A stretch of 64,000 nucleotides of DNA, taken from CBFDBF01 sp050291465. Lineage in GTDB: Bacteria; Pseudomonadota; Gammaproteobacteria; Chromatiales; Chromatiaceae. Where the stretch lies: the NCBI GenBank assembly GCA_050291465.1, contig JBNKJV010000002.1, positions 186,001 to 250,000 of the forward strand, in the 5' to 3' direction. The notes under the pieces were generated by a model, which had not been told where the DNA came from, searched no databases, and saw only the letters and a list, made by a program, of their open reading frames with translations. Position 1 is the first letter of the stretch, and the number at the start of each line of letters is the position of its first letter. Positions 44,582 through 52,979 of the stretch are shown one piece after another. The position numbers and the translations under genes were made by a program.

Positions 44582-45238
44582 TCAACCGGCAGTCGGCAGT
44601 ATCCCAACGATAAAATCGATAATCGGAGACAGTACCGCCTCCGGGAGGCGGGTAGCCAAAAGAGCAATTACGATAAACACGCCGTAGGGCTCCAGGCGCA
44701 GGTAGGCGACCGAATGACGGGGCGATAAAAAGATGTTTACCACCCGGCTGCCGTCCAACGGCGGGATGGGTACCAGATTGAGCACCATCAGGGCCACATT
44801 GAAAAACACCCCGATTTCCCCCATGAAAGTCAGCGGCCCACCCACCCACTGGCTGAAAGGGTGTATCAATACGCCCACCTTGGCAACCAGCGACCAGATA
44901 ACGGCCATCAGCAGATTGGACATCGGGCCGGCGAAGGCCACGATACCCATATCCTTACGGGGATTCTTGAAATTCCGCCAATTCACCGGCACCGGCTTGG
45001 CCCAGCCGAACGGGAACCCTATAAACAGGAACGCCAGAATCGGTACCAGTATCGTGCCCAACGGATCGATGTGTCTAAGCGGGTTGAGAGAGATTCGACC
45101 CAGCATACGGGCGGTTTTGTCTCCGAGTTTGTCGGCCACCCAGGCGTGGGCCGCCTCGTGGACCGTGATGGCGAACACCATCGGGAGGACCATAACAGCG
45201 ACCAAGGCGATTATTGAGGAGGTATCCATGCTCTGCAT
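44582..45238 (-). CDS. Site-2 protease (M50) family membrane metalloprotease
   Basis: Intramembrane zinc metalloprotease of the short M50 type (YwhC-like), without PDZ domains. Zinc motif HEAAH (27-31) in helix 1 and the third ligand in NLVPIPPLDGSRV. About six hydrophobic helices. 218 residues. It is next to trpS, as in many gammaproteobacteria; substrate unknown. Starts ATG at 45238 or 45229 are both possible. A TATAAT box (45245-45250, minus strand) lies just upstream. Confidence 0.9.
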   Translation of the reverse strand: MQSMDTSSIIALVAVMVLPMVFAITVHEAAHAWVADKLGDKTARMLGRISLNPLRHIDPLGTILVPILAFLFIGFPFGWAKPVPVNWRNFKNPRKDMGIVAFAGPMSNLLMAVIWSLVAKVGVLIHPFSQWVGGPLTFMGEIGVFFNVALMVLNLVPIPPLDGSRVVNIFLSPRHSVAYLRLEPYGVFIVIALLATRLPEAVLSPIIDFIVGILPTAG

Positions 45239-45282
45239 TACGGGATTATACCGATCCCTTGGGTAGTCGACACGCCATCTGG

Positions 45283-45906
45283 CTATTCCTCGAACAAGCT
45301 GACATCGCCCTTGCCCCTGCGGGCCACCACCGGGCTTTCCTCGTCCAGGATCACCACCGTTGTGGGCTCGAATCCGCAGTAACCGCCGTCAATCACCAGA
45401 TCCACCTCATGACCGAGGATATCGCGCATCTCGTAGGGATCGGTCATGGGCAGCTCCTCCCCCGGCAGGATCAGGGTGGAACTCATCAGAGGCTCCCCCA
45501 GTTCCTCCAGCAGCGCCAGGGCGATGGCGTTGTCGGGGATACGGATACCGATGGTCTTGCGCCGCTCGTTCTGCAGCCGCCGGGGCACCTGCTTGGTGGC
45601 CTTGTGGATAAAGGTATAAGGACCGGGGGTGAGGGTCTTCAGCAGGCGATACTGCTGATTCCCCACCCGGGCATAGTTGGCGATCTCCGACAGATCCCGG
45701 CAGACCAGGGTGAAGTTGTGCTTCTCATCCAGACGGCGAATAGCGGAGATCCGATCCATCGCCCGTTTATTACCCATCTGGCAGCCCAGGGCGTAGCTGG
45801 AATCGGTCGGGTAGATGATCAATCCCCCCTGCCTGATGATCTCCACGGCCTGGTGAATCAGACGCGGCTGGGGATTGTCCGGATGAATCTGGAAAAACTG
45901 GGCCAT
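45283..45906 (-). CDS. yciO: YciO/YrdC/Sua5 family protein
   Basis: YrdC-fold protein with the family motif IIYPTDSSYALGCQMGN near residue 30 and SSTLILPG further on. The length (207) and the linkage to rnm and trpS match YciO, the paralogue of the threonylcarbamoyl-AMP synthase TsaC. YciO has much weaker TsaC-type activity in E. coli, so its real role is unsettled. Confidence 0.9.
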   Translation of the reverse strand: MAQFFQIHPDNPQPRLIHQAVEIIRQGGLIIYPTDSSYALGCQMGNKRAMDRISAIRRLDEKHNFTLVCRDLSEIANYARVGNQQYRLLKTLTPGPYTFIHKATKQVPRRLQNERRKTIGIRIPDNAIALALLEELGEPLMSSTLILPGEELPMTDPYEMRDILGHEVDLVIDGGYCGFEPTTVVILDEESPVVARRGKGDVSLFEE

Positions 45907-45928
45907 GGCGTTTAAACGGCGAACTCAT

Positions 45929-46786
45929 CTACGCGGAAAGCGCGATCCCCCGCTCCAGCCAGTCGTGCCATACCGGTTTCAGGCCTTCCGGCAGGATTGC
46001 CAGCCGTCCGAGGTCGATCCAGGGGGTTTCACGGCCATGGTAATCTGAACCCGCCGAGGCCAGCAGGCCGAACTTTCGCGCCAGGCGGGCCATATTGCTA
46101 ATCTCCTCATGATTGTGACTGCCGGATATGACCTCCAGCCCGTCACCGCCGACCTCGGTGAACGCCTCCACAAGCCTGTTCAGTTTGGTGTTGCTCAGAG
46201 GGTAAGCGGCGGGGTGGGCGATAATCGCCTGGCCCCCGGCCGCGTGGATCCAGGAAACCGCCTCTCCCAGTTCGGCCCACTCGCCCGCCACGTATCCCGG
46301 TTTGCCCTGCCCCAGGTAGCGCTGGAACACTTTGCGCCTATCCTTGACGTAGCCTTCTTCCAGCAGAAACCGGGCGAAATGGCTACGGCCGATGAGACGG
46401 CCGTTGGAGAGCGCCCGGGCACCGGCGTAGGCACCCTCGATACCCTGTTTCTCCAGCCTGCGTCCTATCTCCTCGGCCCGGTCCTGGCGCACCTTCTGCA
46501 GATACCGCAAACCGTTACGCAACGCCACGCAGCCCGTTTCCACCCCCAGTCCGACGATGTGGACCAGATGACGGTTCCAGGTGACGGAGATCTCCACCCC
46601 CGGCACCAGGGCGATACCGGCTGAGACCGCAGCGGTGGTGGCCTCCTCGATTCCGTCCAGGGTGTCGTGATCGGTCAGCGCCAGCACCTCGATCCCGGCC
46701 TGACCGGCCTTGCGCACCAGTTCTGCGGGCGTCAGGGTACCGTCCGACGCAGTAGAGTGTGAATGTAGATCATAAACTGAATACAT
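45929..46786 (-). CDS. rnm: PHP-domain 5'-3' exoribonuclease RNase AM
   Basis: PHP phosphoesterase (YciV/Rnm), a 5'-3' exonuclease that trims 5' ends of rRNA and degrades 3',5'-bisphosphonucleotides. N-terminal metal motifs DLHSHSTASDG and ALTDHDT are clear; further ligands in GVEIS, HPAAYPL and GSDYHG. 285 residues. Lies 22 bases before yciO, as in E. coli. Confidence 0.92.
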   Translation of the reverse strand: MYSVYDLHSHSTASDGTLTPAELVRKAGQAGIEVLALTDHDTLDGIEEATTAAVSAGIALVPGVEISVTWNRHLVHIVGLGVETGCVALRNGLRYLQKVRQDRAEEIGRRLEKQGIEGAYAGARALSNGRLIGRSHFARFLLEEGYVKDRRKVFQRYLGQGKPGYVAGEWAELGEAVSWIHAAGGQAIIAHPAAYPLSNTKLNRLVEAFTEVGGDGLEVISGSHNHEEISNMARLARKFGLLASAGSDYHGRETPWIDLGRLAILPEGLKPVWHDWLERGIALSA

Positions 46787-46991
46787 CGAATCATTTTACC
46801 TTAAACCCGTCATACTTGGTCAGATTGTTGTCCGCAAATCCGGTTTTAGCCCCACTGTTGTGGTACTGTGACGCTTCCCGGCCCCGTCCTCACCCTTTTT
46901 AACGGGGACCCGCGAACGGGGCCTGCCAACCAGACGTGACAGGGGTATATTTCCTATGATCCCTGTCGGCCGACAAGAGGGGGAAATGAGG

Positions 46992-47291
46992 ATGTTTTAC
47001 GCCATCATGGGAACAGACCGGGAGGATAGTCTGGATGCGAGAATGCGGGCACGCCCGGAACACCTGCAGCGTATCCAGGCCCTGCAGCGGGAAGGACGCC
47101 TGTTACTGGCCGGCCCGCATCCGGCCATCGACAGCGAGGACCCGGGACCGACCGGTTTCAGCGGCAGTCTGATCGTGGCGGAATTTCCCGATCTGGAAAG
47201 CGCGAAAGAGTGGGCGAACAGCGATCCCTATACCCTGACGGGGGTGTACGCCAGCGTCTCCGTGAAACCGTTCAAAAAGGTGCTGCCATAG
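46992..47291 (+). CDS. yciI: YciI family protein
   Basis: A 99-residue ferredoxin-fold protein of the YciI/DGPF group. Signature FYAIMGTDREDSLDARMRARPEHL with the conserved His, then GRLLLAGPHPAID and SDPYTLTGVY. The ATG at 46992 is 8 bases after AGGGGG, and the family starts with MFYAI, so this start beats the ATGs at 46956 and 46986. Role in cells unknown; divergent from rnm, as in enterics. Confidence 0.9.
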   Translation: MFYAIMGTDREDSLDARMRARPEHLQRIQALQREGRLLLAGPHPAIDSEDPGPTGFSGSLIVAEFPDLESAKEWANSDPYTLTGVYASVSVKPFKKVLP

Positions 47292-47298
47292 AGTTGAC

Positions 47299-47324
47299 AA
47301 AAAAGACGGCGGGCACAGCCCGCC
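47299..47324 (-). terminator. Hairpin terminator between converging genes
   Basis: GGCGGGC-ACA-GCCCGCC (47308-47324) is followed on the minus strand by GTCTTTTTTG, so it can end the minus-strand gene at 47360-47638. The stem also follows the yciI stop by 16 bases. Confidence 0.75.
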
Positions 47325-47332
47325 CTACGAAC

Positions 47333-47353
47333 TGATAACTGATAACTGATAAC
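47333..47353. repeat. Tandem TGATAAC heptamers
   Basis: Three perfect TGATAAC units directly before the stop of the minus-strand gene. Same 7-nt family as the CAGTTNN arrays (reverse orientation), here without an inverted partner. Confidence 0.8.
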
Positions 47354-47359
47354 TACAAA

Positions 47360-47638
47360 TTATTCCTCTTCTTCGGACAGCTTCCTACCAATATCGGAAA
47401 CCGGTACGACCTTTACCGCTTGCGGCTCATCCTTGTAATAAGGCCGCTCCCTGGCGGCACCCGCCTCGTCCGCAAGTTCCCTTTCGCGTAATGCGATCAA
47501 TTTGAGACAATCCCGGACATCCTCGATGGTCTGTTCGGAAAGGGGGCTTGGGCTTCCAGGAGGTGGAGTAATATCCCTTATGACGCTGGTCAGTACCTTG
47601 CGCATAACCATCAGGATATCTCTTTCTTTACAGGACAT
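47360..47638 (-). CDS. Conserved small protein of unknown function
   Basis: A 92-residue soluble protein beginning MSCKERDILMVMRKVLTSVIRDI, with two Cys (3 and another in VRDCLKLIALRERELAD). The ATG at 47638 is preceded by GAGGTG and chosen over a start 78 bases upstream. I think similar short proteins occur in other sulfur-oxidising gammaproteobacteria, from memory only. Function unknown. Confidence 0.7.
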   Translation of the reverse strand: MSCKERDILMVMRKVLTSVIRDITPPPGSPSPLSEQTIEDVRDCLKLIALRERELADEAGAARERPYYKDEPQAVKVVPVSDIGRKLSEEEE

Positions 47639-47781
47639 GTTCACCTCACAGCGGTAAAAAAATGGGGACCTTGCATAACCCCCATGATTATTCCTTTCTT
47701 TCCCTGATTCAACCATACCCGCATCAGGGAAGCTCTGAAGCGTTGATTTGCCCGAAGTTCCACTGTTTGCGTATCGGCCGG

Positions 47782-50451
47782 CTATGGATCATCGGCGGAT
47801 TCGGATCCATAGACTTCTACCTTCTCCTTCTCTGCAATCCATTGCTCCAGTATCGGCAGAAGATCCCTGCGCCCGAACGGTTTGGCGATGTAATCATCCA
47901 TCCCGGCATCGAGGCAACGCTGACGATCCGACTCCATAGCATTCGCCGTAAGTGCAATGATCGGAACCCGCCGTTTTCCGGATTCTTGTTCTTCAATTCG
48001 AATTGCCCTGGTGGCCTCATAACCGTCAAGTTCCGGCATCTGGCAATCCATGAATATGATGTCGAAATCACCTTGCCGCCACTTTTCCAAGGCATCCTGT
48101 CCGTTTTCCGCAAGGATCACCTCCATCCCCATTTTCTGCAGCATCAACGCCGCCACTTTCTGATTCACCAATACATCCTCGGCCAACAATACTCTGCCGT
48201 CGAACTTCACCTTGAGATCGGACTCCCGTTTTTCCTGGTATTCCGCTGGTTCGTTGGCAGATGGCTTATCACCGGTGCCGGCGCGTAATCCAAGGATTCC
48301 GGACAGGATGCGATGCAGGACCTCGGAAAGCACCGGTTTGGTCAGAAAAGCGGAGAACCCCTGGGTCTTGTAATGCAGGGCATCTCCTTTTTGGGCGCCG
48401 GAGGTCAACAATACCAGAGGCAATCCTGCTAACACTGCATCCTTCTTGATCTCTCGGGCTAACTGTTCACCATCCTGTATCGGCATAAAATGGTCCAGTA
48501 TTGCCAGGTCGAAAGGACGGTCCGACGCTGCCGCGGACCGCAGTTGCAGCAGGGCTTGTTCACCGCTCTCAACCGCCTGCACCTCCATACCAAAGCTGCT
48601 GAGTTGCCCCTCCAGAACCTTCAGATTCACCTTGTTATCATCAACAATAAGAACCCGTACGCCTGTCAAATCGGCTTGATGCATCGTAATGGGATCGGAG
48701 AAAATAGGAAGCTGCAGTGAAAAACAAAAGCGTGAACCCTTTCCTGGGGTGCTTTCGACCTTGATCTCTCCACCCATTAATTTCACCAGATTTCGACTTA
48801 TGGCAAGCCCCAAGCCGGTACCGCCAAATTGTCGAGTTGACGATGTATCGACCTGGGTAAAGGACTCAAACAACCGCTTCTGATTCTTTGCTGATATACC
48901 GATACCCGTATCTTCAATAGTGATATCCAACCGTGCCCACTCAGGTGCATCCATTTCCCCCTGGACATCAACAATCACGTGGCCTCTCTGCGTAAACTTT
49001 ATGGCGTTGCCGACCATATTCATCAGCACCTGACGTATCCGTCTGGCGTCTCCCATTAATCTTTTAGGGGTGCCCAGATGATAATCCAGGATCAGCTTGA
49101 CTCCTTTCTCTTCAGCGTTGGGTATCAACAACCGAACCACATCGTAGACCGTCTGTTCCATATCAAACGGTTCAGGCGTCAACTCCAGTTTGCCCGCCTC
49201 CACCTTGGAAAAATCCAGAATGTCATTGATTATGGCCAACAGTGAACGGCCGGACTCATGAATTGTCTCTACATATTCCTTCTGTTTATCATCCAGCCTG
49301 GTATCCCGAAGCAGTTCCGCCATTCCCAGCACCCCGTTCATGGGAGTGCGGATCTCATGGCTCATAACCGCCAGAAACTCCGTTTTGGCTTTTGATGCGG
49401 CTTCCGCCTGTTGGTGCGCTTCGATCAGGGCCTGCTCGGCCTTTTTACGTTCCGTAATATCCAGACAGGTTCCGGTTACGCGTACGGGCCTGCCTGCGAA
49501 GTCCCGCGCCATAATCTTCCCGCGGTCCAGTATCCACCGCCATTCTCCCGGCTCTTTCTCCACTCGGTACTCGGCCTGATAGAACGGGGCCTGCCCTTGG
49601 AGATGCTCCTGAAAAAGTTGCTCCACCCGAGCCACATCCTCTTGATGAACCCGTTCTTTCCAGTGATCAAAATCCGTGGCCTGATCCCCCGGCGGAAAAC
49701 CCTGCATCTTCGCCCAACGCTCATTGAAAGTAATTTTCCCGTCCCGGATATTCATATCCCAAAGTCCCTGGTCCGCCCCGGTGAGGGCCAATTCAAGTCG
49801 CCTCTCACTCTCCTCCAGCAATGTTTCCCGCCCGTCGCTCTCGATACGAAGAGCGATGTTCTGCATGGTCTTGCTGCAAAAGCGCCAGGCATTAAGGCTG
49901 ATCATCGTCAGGAACAAAAGGGTCATCACGCCCAGCGCCAGAGAAAAGGTTGTCGCCTCTATAAACAATTGAAGCAGGAGCGGGCCCAGAGCCAACGTCA
50001 GGAATGTAAAAACAGACTGCCACATCGGGGAGAGAGAGGTGACGGCACCGGCCGACACGCCGCCCAGCACCAGGACCAAAAACGTCTGATACATGATGTC
50101 ATTACTGGGGAAAAAGAAAACAACTGCGAAACCCCACGCCGTTCCTGCCGCCAGAACCCCCAAAAAGAAGCGATCCGCCCAGACCCCGGTCTGGTCAAAA
50201 GCAGGCGCGGCGCGACGAAACTTCAGTATGAGCAACCCGCGAAGGGCGGATATAAGAAAAATGCTGATCAACCATCCGGACAGAAGCCTACGGTCGGTTA
50301 CCGGCCATAGAACGACCACGGTCAGGACCGACATCACCATGGTCGCGAAGAGGGAAAACGGGAGCGCATCATATAGCAGTTGCGTCTGCTCAGATCTTAT
50401 CCGCTGCAACTGCTTTTCGTCTGTGCTTTTATCAGGCTGAAGAGGATTCAT
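47782..50451 (-). CDS. Hybrid sensor histidine kinase with two receiver domains
   Basis: Membrane-bound hybrid kinase of 889 residues. About six hydrophobic helices (30-205) form the input region; a PAS/PAC domain (about 215-345), HisKA with phospho-acceptor H365 in MSHEIRTPMNGV, HATPase_c (VGNAIKF N-box, DTGIGIS G-box), then receivers with phospho-Asp D653 (LAILDHFMP) and D802 (IIFMDCQMP). No HPt or DNA-binding domain, so a separate phosphotransfer partner is expected. The signal is unknown. A 74-aa membrane protein lies upstream. Confidence 0.92.
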   Translation of the reverse strand: MNPLQPDKSTDEKQLQRIRSEQTQLLYDALPFSLFATMVMSVLTVVVLWPVTDRRLLSGWLISIFLISALRGLLILKFRRAAPAFDQTGVWADRFFLGVLAAGTAWGFAVVFFFPSNDIMYQTFLVLVLGGVSAGAVTSLSPMWQSVFTFLTLALGPLLLQLFIEATTFSLALGVMTLLFLTMISLNAWRFCSKTMQNIALRIESDGRETLLEESERRLELALTGADQGLWDMNIRDGKITFNERWAKMQGFPPGDQATDFDHWKERVHQEDVARVEQLFQEHLQGQAPFYQAEYRVEKEPGEWRWILDRGKIMARDFAGRPVRVTGTCLDITERKKAEQALIEAHQQAEAASKAKTEFLAVMSHEIRTPMNGVLGMAELLRDTRLDDKQKEYVETIHESGRSLLAIINDILDFSKVEAGKLELTPEPFDMEQTVYDVVRLLIPNAEEKGVKLILDYHLGTPKRLMGDARRIRQVLMNMVGNAIKFTQRGHVIVDVQGEMDAPEWARLDITIEDTGIGISAKNQKRLFESFTQVDTSSTRQFGGTGLGLAISRNLVKLMGGEIKVESTPGKGSRFCFSLQLPIFSDPITMHQADLTGVRVLIVDDNKVNLKVLEGQLSSFGMEVQAVESGEQALLQLRSAAASDRPFDLAILDHFMPIQDGEQLAREIKKDAVLAGLPLVLLTSGAQKGDALHYKTQGFSAFLTKPVLSEVLHRILSGILGLRAGTGDKPSANEPAEYQEKRESDLKVKFDGRVLLAEDVLVNQKVAALMLQKMGMEVILAENGQDALEKWRQGDFDIIFMDCQMPELDGYEATRAIRIEEQESGKRRVPIIALTANAMESDRQRCLDAGMDDYIAKPFGRRDLLPILEQWIAEKEKVEVYGSESADDP

Positions 50452-50751
50452 CTACTTCTTATAGCGCTTTTTTGCTATCCACACCTCCCACCCTGCCGGA
50501 GGCGATGTCCATATGCATAGAATATCGACTTTCGAGAGGATTTTCTTTAACCCTCGATCTTTCCCGGGGAATCAACGGCGCGGTGTAGCCCTGGTCAGGC
50601 CTGGCGCGGGACCAAGTAAAATACCCAAGGAATCTTCCTCCGGCCGCGTGGATGATATGACAAGGGCCCCTGGAAGGGGCCCAAACAGGCTGTTTAAAAC
50701 ATGTTCGGCGCCACCCGCGTCCATCGCCCGCTCGCCGGCGCCCCACCTGAT
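50452..50751. other. Gene-free gap with a hairpin
   Basis: 300 bases upstream of the hybrid kinase. A strong stem GGGCCCC/GGGGCCC (about 50666-50690) lies past the stop of the next minus-strand gene and may terminate it, although the T tract is poor. Otherwise I see nothing; the kinase promoter is presumably here. Confidence 0.5.
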
Positions 50752-50976
50752 CTATATATGGCGATAACGGCGAAACAACGTGTGCAACAGCCAACCCACC
50801 GCCGACACCCCTGTCAGCACGATCATTGCCGCGATTCCCAGAAGCGCGAGATACCAAAAGTAGACCAACACGGGCGTTTCAAAAATCCCACCCAGCGCGG
50901 TAACAAAAAGAGAACCCACAATTATTGCGGAAATCACCAGGGTGAATTTCTTCAATCCCTCGCTCGTAAGGTTCAT
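50752..50976 (-). CDS. Small two-helix membrane protein
   Basis: A 74-residue protein starting MNLTSEGLKKFTLVISAIIV with two long hydrophobic helices (about 10-30 and 37-63) and a basic end (FRRYRHI). The ATG follows a perfect AGGAGGT ribosome site, so a longer start at 51003 is rejected. The strong site suggests good expression. Family not recognised. It lies between the cytochrome module and the hybrid kinase, all on the minus strand. Confidence 0.75.
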   Translation of the reverse strand: MNLTSEGLKKFTLVISAIIVGSLFVTALGGIFETPVLVYFWYLALLGIAAMIVLTGVSAVGWLLHTLFRRYRHI

Positions 50977-51315
50977 GACACACCTCCTTTGATCGGTTAA
51001 CAAAATTCATCGACTTAAGTTGTTTCTCGTTGCCGAGAGAATGTCTCCTCGGTCGATGATCCGGCGCATTGTTTTACCCGAGATACATCTTTTTGCCGGA
51101 ATACCGATAGCTTATATGGAGGTTATGAAACCAAGCTGAATGCAAACAAACATAATCCCTCACATTCACCAGGGAAGCCGGCCCTGCACTGCGGCACGAC
51201 CCCGGGGCCTGACTCCAAGGGTTTATTTGCTTTGGGTTGGTTGTCCAGAAGAACCGTAAGAGCGTTGCGCGCCGGTCGATTTTATACCTGAGCTGGCAAT
51301 TCGCCTTCCTGTGAC
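50977..51315. other. Gene-free gap
   Basis: About 340 bases between the small membrane protein and the cytochrome stop. The first 20 bases hold the AGGAGGT ribosome site; no convincing hairpin, repeat or frame was found in the rest. Confidence 0.4.
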
Positions 51316-52128
51316 TCAATCGTCATCGTCATCATCATCGTCGTCATGGTGACGCCGGTAGTGCTCTTCATGCTCACCTCGGGAAAGATCCCTCCGGGAA
51401 CGATAGGCGTCCCTATCACTGGAACGCCAACGCTTCTCCGCCTCATCCTCATCGCCGCTACGATGACACTCAACACAGTTCTCGTATTCGTAGATCCCCT
51501 CTTCCCGGTGTTCTCTGCGAATCTTGGAACGGGAGTGTTCATGACAGCCATAGCAGGTGTAATCATTGTAATCGTTGTTGACATGGCAGGTTTCACAATC
51601 CGATCTGTGGTGGCGATCAAACCGGAAATAGTCCTCATGACGGAATGTAGCGGGCTTCCAGCCGACGATCGTATGGCACTGGCTGCAATTCCCGCTGATC
51701 TTGCGGTGCAGGGAATCCTCTGGATTGGCATGACAACCCTCGCACTGCGTGTACAGGGATTGCGCAATCAGTTCGTGGGAAAAACGGCTGATAGGACGGA
51801 AAGCCATTACACCGTTGTGATCACTATGGCAGGCCACACAGTCGTCCTCGACCAGCTTCTGATGAAACGCCACGTTCTTTTTTTCGCCACCGATCGCTAT
51901 GCCCTCAGTGGTTTTAAGCCCGATATCCTCAACTCTATGACAGGTTATGCATTTCTCCGGTGTGCTGCCGAAGAAAGGGGTATGACAGGAAAAACAGTCA
52001 TCGGCGATCTCTACATGAGCCTGGATCGGCTTACCCGGACTTATCATAAAATTCGCTTCTGTAAATACCAGAGCAATCAGTGCAGCCAGGCTCAATGAGA
52101 CGATAAGCAGTGGATTCTTATACTTCAT
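51316..52128 (-). CDS. Membrane-anchored octahaem cytochrome c with poly-Asp tail
   Basis: A 270-residue multihaem c-type cytochrome. An N-terminal uncleaved-looking helix (5-23) precedes eight CxxCH haem sites at 45, 60, 97, 129, 148, 178, 192 and 218. The haem part is followed by a charged Arg/Glu/Asp region ending in nine consecutive Asp (262-270). It resembles class III / NapC-NrfH-type periplasmic electron carriers. The ATG at 52128 gives an ATGA overlap with the upstream b-type gene; an ATG at 52134 is also possible. Expected to move electrons between the quinone pool and a periplasmic or extracellular partner. Confidence 0.88.
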   Translation of the reverse strand: MKYKNPLLIVSLSLAALIALVFTEANFMISPGKPIQAHVEIADDCFSCHTPFFGSTPEKCITCHRVEDIGLKTTEGIAIGGEKKNVAFHQKLVEDDCVACHSDHNGVMAFRPISRFSHELIAQSLYTQCEGCHANPEDSLHRKISGNCSQCHTIVGWKPATFRHEDYFRFDRHHRSDCETCHVNNDYNDYTCYGCHEHSRSKIRREHREEGIYEYENCVECHRSGDEDEAEKRWRSSDRDAYRSRRDLSRGEHEEHYRRHHDDDDDDDDD

Positions 52129-52703
52129 TGCCATTGCCAGAAAAGAAAGATACTCAGAATATGCGCCAGGCCCAGAACCACAAAAGCGAGAGTGATCGGC
52201 AGATGCACCACACGCCACTGCTTCATCACCTCCACCGTCGTAGCATCCCAAAAGAGCTGTTGTTCAATCGCCTCCTCTCTCATCCCCTGCGCCCGGTAGT
52301 TGGCCTGCTTCTCCACAAGCAACCGCCTGGATCGGTCCAATAAATACTTTCCGGTCATACCGCTGATTACGTTCACCAGCATGGCGACCAGCGCAAGCCA
52401 GGGAAGCATGGCATATACGTGAATACCCGCATGCACCAGGATCATCAGCGCTCCGACCAAGGTCAGGGTCTCGTGCAGAATCAGCAGGTGCTTGGGTTTC
52501 CCGAATTCGATTTTCTTGCGTTTACGCAGTGAATAGAGAAATGAGACGAGAATCAGCAGGGTGCCGGGGATTCCCAACCAGCGGCCAATCCAGACCAGGT
52601 CGAGCAGGTGCAATAACCCGTCGAATATCAGAGCACCCAGTATCAGCCCGGTAAAAAGCAAAAGAAACGGTAAAACCTGTCTTCGAAGAATCGAGCGTTC
52701 CAT
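52125..52703 (-). CDS. Putative b-type cytochrome membrane protein
   Basis: A 192-residue membrane protein with about five hydrophobic helices. Two His pairs spaced 14 residues apart, H77/H91 and H167/H181, lie in helices and could ligate haem b, as in cytochrome b561-like quinol oxidising subunits. Its stop overlaps the cytochrome c start, so the two are a module. The 276-base gap to ligA (52704-52979) shows no feature I can name. Haem binding is inferred from His spacing, not a recognised signature. Confidence 0.7.
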   Translation of the reverse strand: MERSILRRQVLPFLLLFTGLILGALIFDGLLHLLDLVWIGRWLGIPGTLLILVSFLYSLRKRKKIEFGKPKHLLILHETLTLVGALMILVHAGIHVYAMLPWLALVAMLVNVISGMTGKYLLDRSRRLLVEKQANYRAQGMREEAIEQQLFWDATTVEVMKQWRVVHLPITLAFVVLGLAHILSIFLFWQWQ

Positions 52704-52979
52704 GGAGTCTCTCTATAGTACCGGTTTCAGATTACTCTTTAGACGACTGACGCATAGCCTGCTGCCGGAATGAGTCCATTGCGGATCAACGTATCCGTTG
52801 CCATTACTGGTTCCTCCGGAGGCGACCGTCCTGACTGAATCCGATAGCCCGATGCTAAACGAGTTACATGAAATCAAACTGAAAATGCCGGCAGGATGAC
52901 GGTGATTTGCTTTTTGAAATACCGGTTCCTGTCGCTCGCTCTCCGACGCAGGTCACGGAGGGCGACGCAGATTACGGGA

